Positions 37,501 through 55,497 of a stretch of DNA of 55,497 nucleotides are shown here, one piece after another; the stretch's first letter is position 1, and every line of letters begins with the position of its first letter. A model generated the notes under the pieces. The model made no database searches. It worked only from the letters and a program-made list of their open reading frames with translations, and was not told the DNA's origin. This stretch comes from Streptomyces sp. (GTDB lineage: Bacteria > Actinomycetota > Actinomycetes > Streptomycetales > Streptomycetaceae), in contig NZ_JAPSKQ010000022.1 in assembly GCF_031181555.1 (NCBI RefSeq), positions 1-55,497 on the forward strand, given 5' to 3'. The translations under genes were made by a program, and so were the position numbers.

Positions 37501-40500
37501 ACCGCCCGGCTGCGCGAACTCGCCCGCGCCGTCCCGGAGATCGAACCCCACATCGACCTGGTCGTGGCCTGGTCCGGCCAGCTCCCCGATGTCCTCGCCG
37601 ACCGCGTGAACCCGCTGGAGCTGTACTTCCCCGGCGATGGCGACGACCAGGGCATCGCCCGCGTCTACGGCAACACCGGCATCGCCAACCACTTCAACGA
37701 CCTGATCGCCCGCGCCGTGGCGACGCACCTGCGCGAACAGCACGCCCGCCGCCCCGGCGAGCCGTTGCGGGTCCTGGAGATCGGCGCGGGCTCGGGCGCC
37801 ACCACCGAGCGCGTCCTGCGCCGGCTCGACGCCCTCGGCCTGCCCGAGTCCACCGTGACCTACTACTTCACCGACGTCTCGCCCGCGTTCTTCCGCATCG
37901 CCCGCAAACGCCTCGACGGAGCCCGTACGGCGGTGCGGTACGCGGCGTTCGACCTGGAGGCGGACCCGGCCGGGCAGGGCTTCGAACCCGGCTTTTTCGA
38001 CGCTGTGGTGGCCACCAACGTCGTCCATGTCACCCGTGTCGTCGCGGACTCGGTCGCCCGGATCCGCCGACTGCTCACCGACGGCGGCCTGTTCGCCCTC
38101 AACGAGCTGACCCGGGCCCTGGACTATCTGACCCTGATGTTCGGCATGGTGCCCGGCTGGAAGCCGCCCCAGGACGGACGGCTGCCCGGCTCCCCGCTGC
38201 TGGACGCGGCGGGCTGGCGGCGCGTGCTGGCCACGGGCGGCTTCGAGCCGGTGTGGGTGTTCGGCGCCGCCGACGTCGACGAGTCCGAGGCCGACCAGTG
38301 CGTGCTGGTGGGCCGGGCGGCCCCGGGCGCGTCCGGTACGGCCGTCGCGGCCGTGGAGCGCCCGACGACGACGTCACCCACCGAGCCCGCCCCCACCGCG
38401 CCCCCCGCTCCCGTCGCGGAGGACATGCCCACGACCCTGGCACGCCATCTGCGCCAGGAGTTCGCGGAGTTCCTGTCCATCCCGGCCGAGACGGTCGACG
38501 ACACCACCCCTTTCGCGGAGTACGGTCTCGACTCCCTCGGGGCCATCCAGATGGTCCGCACCATGGAGGGCACGTTCGGGGCCCTGCCGAAGGTGCTGCT
38601 GTACGAGTGCCGGACGGTGGCGGAACTGGCCGCCTATCTGCTGGAGAACACGCCCGCCGCCTGTGAGGCGGTGACGGCGACCGTGTCCGCCTCCCCGGCA
38701 CCCGCTCCGGGGCCCGAGCAGCAGGAGCGGCCCGCCCCGGCGGACCCCGCTCCCGATCCCGCCCCCGACGACCCGGTGGCCGTCGTCGGCATGGCCGGGA
38801 TCTTTCCGGGCGCCCCCGACTGCGACACCCTGTGGCAGCGGCTGCGCGAGGGCGCCGACCTGGTCACCGAGATCCCGCCGGACCGCTTCGACTGGCGGCC
38901 CGTCTACGGCGACCCGCAGCGCGAACCCGGCAAGACCGACACCCGCTGGGGCGCCTTCATCGACGGCGTCGACGAGTTCGACGCGGAGTTCTTCGGCATC
39001 TCGCCGCTGGAGGCCGGGCTCATGGACCCCCAGCAACGGCTCCTGCTGCACTGCGCCTGGTGGGCCGTCGAGGACGCGGGACACCGCCCGGGGAGCCTGA
39101 ACGGCACCGACACCGGCGTCTTCGTCGGTGCCACCTCGCACGACTACGACGAGCACCTCATCCGCATCGGCCGGGACCGCGAGGCACACGCCAGCCTCGG
39201 TGTCGGCCACTGCATCCTGTCCAACCGGATCTCCTACCAACTGGGCCTGCACGGCCCGAGCGAGACGGTGGACACCGCCTGCTCCAGCTCGCTCAGCGCG
39301 CTGCACCGGGCCGTCCGGGCCATCCAGGACGGCGAATGCGGCGCGGCCGTCGTCGGCGGCGTCCACCTCAATTTGGGCGCCCGGCTGTTCGTGGCGCTCG
39401 GCCAGCTCGGCGTCATGTCGCCGGACGGCGTGTGCCGCCCGTTCGACAGCGCGGCGAACGGCATGGTGCGCGGCGAGGGCGTGGGCGCGTTGTACCTCAA
39501 GCCGCTGTCCCGGGCGCTGGCCGACGGCGACACCGTGCACGGCGTGATCCGCGGCAGCGGAGTGGGCCACGGCGGCCGGGTGACCTCGATGACCGTGCCC
39601 AACCCGGTCGCCCAGGCCGAGCTGATCGCGGCGGTCCACCGGCGGGCCGGTGTGGACCCGCGCACCGTCACCTACATCGAGGCGCACGGCACCGCCACCC
39701 ACGTCGGCGACCCGATCGAGGTCCGCGCGCTGCGCAAGGCCTACGCCGATCTCCTGGGCCGCCCCGAGAACGAACCGGTGACGCCCTGGTGCGGCCTGGG
39801 CAGCGTCAAGTCCAACGTCGGGCACCTGGAGGCCGCCGCCGGACTCATCGGCACCGTCAAGATCCTGCTCGCCATGCGCCACGGCGAACTCCCCCCGAGC
39901 ATCAACTTCGACGCGCCGAACCCGCTGCTGGAGCTGGAGGGCAGCCCGTTCGAGGTGGTCGCGGAGCGCCGCCCGTGGCCCCGGCTCACCGACGACACCG
40001 GCGCGAAGATCCCGCGCCGGGCGGGCGTCACCTCACTCGGCTTCGGAGGCACCAACGCGCATGTGGTGCTGGAGGAGTTCATCCCGCCGCCGCACCCGGC
40101 GCGGGCGGACACCGGCGGTCCCCGGCTGATCGTCCTGTCGGCCCGCACCGAGCCCGCGCTGCGCGCCACGGCGGCCCGGCTCGCCGCCCGGCTGACGGCA
40201 CGACGTGCGGACGGCGAGCCCGATCTGCCGCTCGACGACCTGGCGTTCACCCTGCGGGCGGGCCGGGACCCGATGCCGTGGCGGCTCGCCCTGCTGGCCG
40301 CCGACACCGGCGAACTGCTGGACCGGCTGCGCTCCTGCGCGGACGGCGCCTTCGACCGCCCCGGAGTCGTCCACGGCGAGGCGACCGGACGCCCCGCGTC
40401 CGGCCCGCCGCCCACAACGGACGATCCCGAGGCGCTGGCCCGGCACTGGGTGGCGGGCGGCGACCTGCCCGACCGGCACCCGGACGGCACAGACCCGGCA

Positions 40501-40694
40501 CCCCGCCGTGTCTCACTGCCCGGCTACCCGTTCGAGCCCACCCGCCACTGGGCCGACGAGCCACCGGGGGCCACGGCCCCTCCTGCGCCGGACGACGACG
40601 AGGAACTGGTGCAACTGCTCAACGACCTGCGCGACGGCGCCAGGTCGGTCGAAGAGGTCGACGACATGCTCGTGTTCGGGGATGGGGGCCATCG

Positions 40695-40698
<4 letters not shown>
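28552..40698 (+). CDS. Trans-AT PKS B: DH-ACP, KS4-KR-ACP, KS5(0)-ACP, KS6-MT-ACP and terminal KS7 (4048 aa)
   Basis: Domains by residue: DH 1-310 (His36 and Asp210, but Gly of HxxxGxxxxP is Asp40 and the last position of DxxxQ is Leu214); ACP4 (Ser367); KS4 451-890 (Cys624, HGGGT in place of HGTGT); KR4 1105-1530 (Tyr near 1466, TEDG suggesting B-type); ACP5 (Ser1622); KS5 1697-2125 (Cys1866; HGSAS; the NIGH His is Ala2040); ACP6 (Ser2198, GLGSATL); KS6 2300-2725 (Cys2470, HGTGT and LGH intact); C-methyltransferase 2880-3260 (VLEIGAGSGATT near 3074); ACP7 (Ser3328); KS7 3406-3845 (Cys3577); C-terminal docking helices about 4015-4048 (ELVQLLNDLRDGARSVEEV). The N-terminal DH completes the module begun by KS3 of PKS A, and KS7 is completed by the KR of PKS C. 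KS5 should not condense, so ACP6 would only hand the chain on. Start ATG 28552 overlaps the PKS A stop and has GGAGGAG upstream. Confidence 0.95.
33556..33601 (+). repeat. 27-bp-period direct repeat in the linker before KS5
   Basis: CCCGCGCCGGAGACGCGGG occurs at 33556-33574 and again at 33583-33601, encoding VPAPETRAT then VPAPETRDAT. It is a duplicated interdomain linker between ACP5 and KS5 and probably varies in length between strains. Confidence 0.7.
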
Positions 40699-54050
<13,352 letters not shown>

Positions 54051-54056
54051 ACGACC

Positions 54057-54063
54057 GGGAGGG
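54057..54063 (+). promoter_or_regulatory. Ribosome binding site favouring ATG 54068 for the monooxygenase
   Basis: GGGAGGG lies 4 nt before ATG 54068. An in-frame GTG at 54047 overlapping the PKS C stop is possible, but it would put this site inside the gene and add only seven residues before the conserved start. Confidence 0.65.
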
Positions 54064-54067
54064 CACC

Positions 54068-55213
54068 ATGGAATTCAGCGTCTACTTCTTCGCGGCCAAC
54101 GACGACAGGCCGTTCAGCGACCGCTACCGCTTCATCCTCGACGTCGCCCGGGCCATCGACCTGCTCGGCTTCAAGGCGATCTGGACGCCGGAACGGCACT
54201 TCCAGGAGTTCGGCGGCAGCTTCCCCAACCCGTCCGTCCTCAGCGCCGCCCTCGCCGTCGCCACCGAACGGCTCGAACTGCGCGCGGGCAGTATCGTCCT
54301 GCCGCACCACCATCCGGTGCGGGTCGCCGAGGAGTGGGCGCTGGTCGACCAGCTCTCCGGCGGCCGCACCGCGCTGTGCGTGGCCACCGGCTGGCACAGC
54401 GGCGACTTCGTCTTCTACCCCGACAACTTCGAACGGCGCCGCGAGGTCGCCTTCGGCACCATCCCCGTACTGCGCAGGCTGTGGGCGGGGGAGACCGTCG
54501 AGTTTCCCGGCCCCGGCGGGCGGATGCTGCCGGTGCGCACCTATCCGCGCCCGTACCGCGCCGAACTGCCCCTGTGGATCGTGCACTCCTCCAACCCGGC
54601 GACCTGGGTCACCGCCGGTGAACTCGGCACCAACGTCCTCGCCCTGGTGGACAGCTGGGAGCGCCTCGAAGGCAACATCGCCGCCTACCGAAAGGCCCGT
54701 GCGGAGGCGGGCCACGACCCCCGCACCGGCATCGTGACCGTCGGCATGCACACCTACGTCGGCGACGACGAGGAGAAGGTGCGCGCCCTGGTCGCCGATC
54801 CCGTACGCCGCTACATCGACACCTTCCTCACCCAGAAGAGCAACGACGCCACCGCGAACGCCATGACCCCGGCCGAGAAGGAGGAACTGGCCAAGGTGGT
54901 CGCCGAGGACTTCTACGAACGCCGCTCCCTGCTCGGCACCGAGGAGAAGTGCGCGGCCGTGGTCCGCCGGGCGAGGGACACCGGCGTCGACGAGATCGCC
55001 TGCATGGTCGACTTCGGCCTCCCCTTCGCCACCGTGCTCGACGCCCTGCCCCGCCTCGACGCCCTGCGCGCCCGGTTCGCCGAACCCGCGCCCGCCCCGG
55101 CCACCACGCACCCGCGCACCGCGCCGCCCGCGGGCCGGGTGCCCAGCGCGGCCCGCGCTGCGGCCTCCGCCGGAGCCACCGACTCACCGATGGCCTGGTA
55201 CTACGACCGTTGA
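54068..55213 (+). CDS. Luciferase-like flavin monooxygenase of the natural-product (PKS/NRPS-associated) subgroup
   Basis: This 381-residue protein starts MEFSVYFFAAND and contains GFKAIWTPERHFQEFGG, LRAGSIVLPHHHPVRVAEEWALVDQ, CVATGWHSGDFVFYPDNFE and LPLWIVHSSNP. These are hallmarks of the luciferase-like monooxygenases tied to PKS and NRPS systems, which often occur as embedded domains. Family members use reduced FMN and O2. On ACP-bound polyketides such enzymes can hydroxylate or insert oxygen by Baeyer-Villiger chemistry. Here it is a free-standing enzyme, the last gene of the operon, 17 bp after PKS C. Residues from about 345 onward form an Ala/Pro-rich tail ending MAWYYDR, unlike the compact barrel and perhaps a docking or linker remnant. 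FMN reductase is not encoded nearby. Substrate is unknown; a beta-keto ACP intermediate from module 6 or 10 is one possibility. Confidence 0.88.
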   Translation: MEFSVYFFAANDDRPFSDRYRFILDVARAIDLLGFKAIWTPERHFQEFGGSFPNPSVLSAALAVATERLELRAGSIVLPHHHPVRVAEEWALVDQLSGGRTALCVATGWHSGDFVFYPDNFERRREVAFGTIPVLRRLWAGETVEFPGPGGRMLPVRTYPRPYRAELPLWIVHSSNPATWVTAGELGTNVLALVDSWERLEGNIAAYRKARAEAGHDPRTGIVTVGMHTYVGDDEEKVRALVADPVRRYIDTFLTQKSNDATANAMTPAEKEELAKVVAEDFYERRSLLGTEEKCAAVVRRARDTGVDEIACMVDFGLPFATVLDALPRLDALRARFAEPAPAPATTHPRTAPPAGRVPSAARAAASAGATDSPMAWYYDR

Positions 55214-55256
55214 CCCGCGTCGCGGCCCGGTCGTCGACGGCCGGATACGCGGACAG

Positions 55257-55293
55257 GGCGGGGGCGCACCGGATCGTCCGGTGCGCCCCCGCC
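55257..55293. terminator. Strong convergent terminator (17-bp stem, 3-nt loop)
   Basis: The arm 55257-55273 is perfectly complementary to 55277-55293 around TCG. It lies between the end of the monooxygenase gene (55213) and the end of the opposing permease gene (55318), so it can stop transcription from both sides. It marks the right boundary of the polyketide operon. Confidence 0.85.
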
Positions 55294-55317
55294 GGGTACG
55301 GGCCGCGGTCAGCCGCG

Positions 55318-55497
55318 TCAGCTGTTGATGTCGCGCCGGTTGAGCCGGTTCAGGCCCACGGCCAGGCACGCGGCGGACAGCAGCACCAGGACGCCGTAGT
55401 CGCCCCACTGGAAGCCGTTCCGCAGCGGCTCGCCGCCGATGTAGTAGTGGAAGGGCGACAGGTAGGCGAGCCACTCCGCGTCGATCGGCTCGGCGAG
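55318..55497 (-). CDS. ABC-2-type transporter permease, C-terminal end, cut by the window edge
   Basis: Only the last 59 residues and stop are present. They read AEWLAYLSPFHYYIGGEPLR, then NGFQWGDYGVLVLL with a final transmembrane helix and NRLNRRDINS. This is the usual end of ABC-2 exporter permeases in actinomycetes, where 'LSPF.YY.GG.PL..G' precedes the last helix and an 'F.RRD' tail. The gene converges on the polyketide operon across a strong terminator. It could be an export or resistance determinant, but its partner ATPase lies outside the window and no link to the cluster is shown. Confidence 0.75.
   Translation of the reverse strand, partial: LAEPIDAEWLAYLSPFHYYIGGEPLRNGFQWGDYGVLVLLSAACLAVGLNRLNRRDINS

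Noticed and set aside
38832..40694. Upstream extension of the PKS C frame
   Set aside because: It overlaps the KS7 region of PKS B in another frame and is Arg/Pro-rich without motifs. ATG 40695 with a docking domain and ATGA overlap is the real start.

Overview
The window is high-GC actinomycete DNA, most probably Streptomyces. The signs are GC-saturated third codon positions, GTG starts, ATGA/GTGA start-stop overlaps, a LAL-type LuxR regulator and rare in-frame TTA (bldA) codons. Its centre is a compact trans-AT polyketide synthase cluster of about 46 kb (8991-55213) that I cannot match to a known product.

Left flank (1-3300). An esterase gene runs off the left edge on the minus strand. Next come a polymorphic-toxin C-terminal tip and a translationally coupled CPCC cysteine-rich gene interrupted by an amber codon. 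Then follows a graveyard of mobile DNA: an IS5-type transposase N-terminus fused in frame to a tyrosine-recombinase C-terminus, a frameshifted second IS5-like transposase, and a truncated IS6-type transposase with a mutated catalytic Asp.

Transport operon (3340-8238, minus). A DppA/NikA-type solute-binding lipoprotein, two permeases and a fused double-ATPase form a complete peptide/nickel-type ABC importer with overlapping genes. A 752-bp divergent intergenic region separates it from the LuxR/LAL regulator.

Biosynthetic cluster (8991-55213, plus). The LAL regulator is followed by a likely single 43-kb operon: two tandem GbsR/MarR-like regulators, a trans-acting PfaD-type enoylreductase, a YczE-like membrane protein, a stand-alone malonyl acyltransferase, three giant AT-less PKSs (4115, 4048 and 4451 aa) and a luciferase-like monooxygenase. 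The assembly line reads: MaoC-SDR-FkbH-ACP loading; KS1-KR-ACP; KS2-KR-ACP; KS3 || DH-ACP; KS4-KR-ACP; KS5(0)-ACP; KS6-MT-ACP; KS7 || KR-ACP; KS8-DH-KR-MT-ACP; KS9(0)-ACP; KS10-ACP-TE(degenerate)-TE. Double bars mark modules split between proteins. By inference a three-carbon glycerate-derived starter is extended by seven or eight malonyl units with two C-methylations and released by the second thioesterase. The trans-ER and the monooxygenase act in trans.

Right flank. A 17-bp-stem convergent terminator follows the monooxygenase. The C-terminal end of an ABC-2-type permease enters from the right on the minus strand, so the biosynthetic operon appears to end inside the window. No phosphopantetheinyl transferase, proofreading acyl hydrolase, HMGS beta-branching cassette, tRNA or CRISPR was seen.
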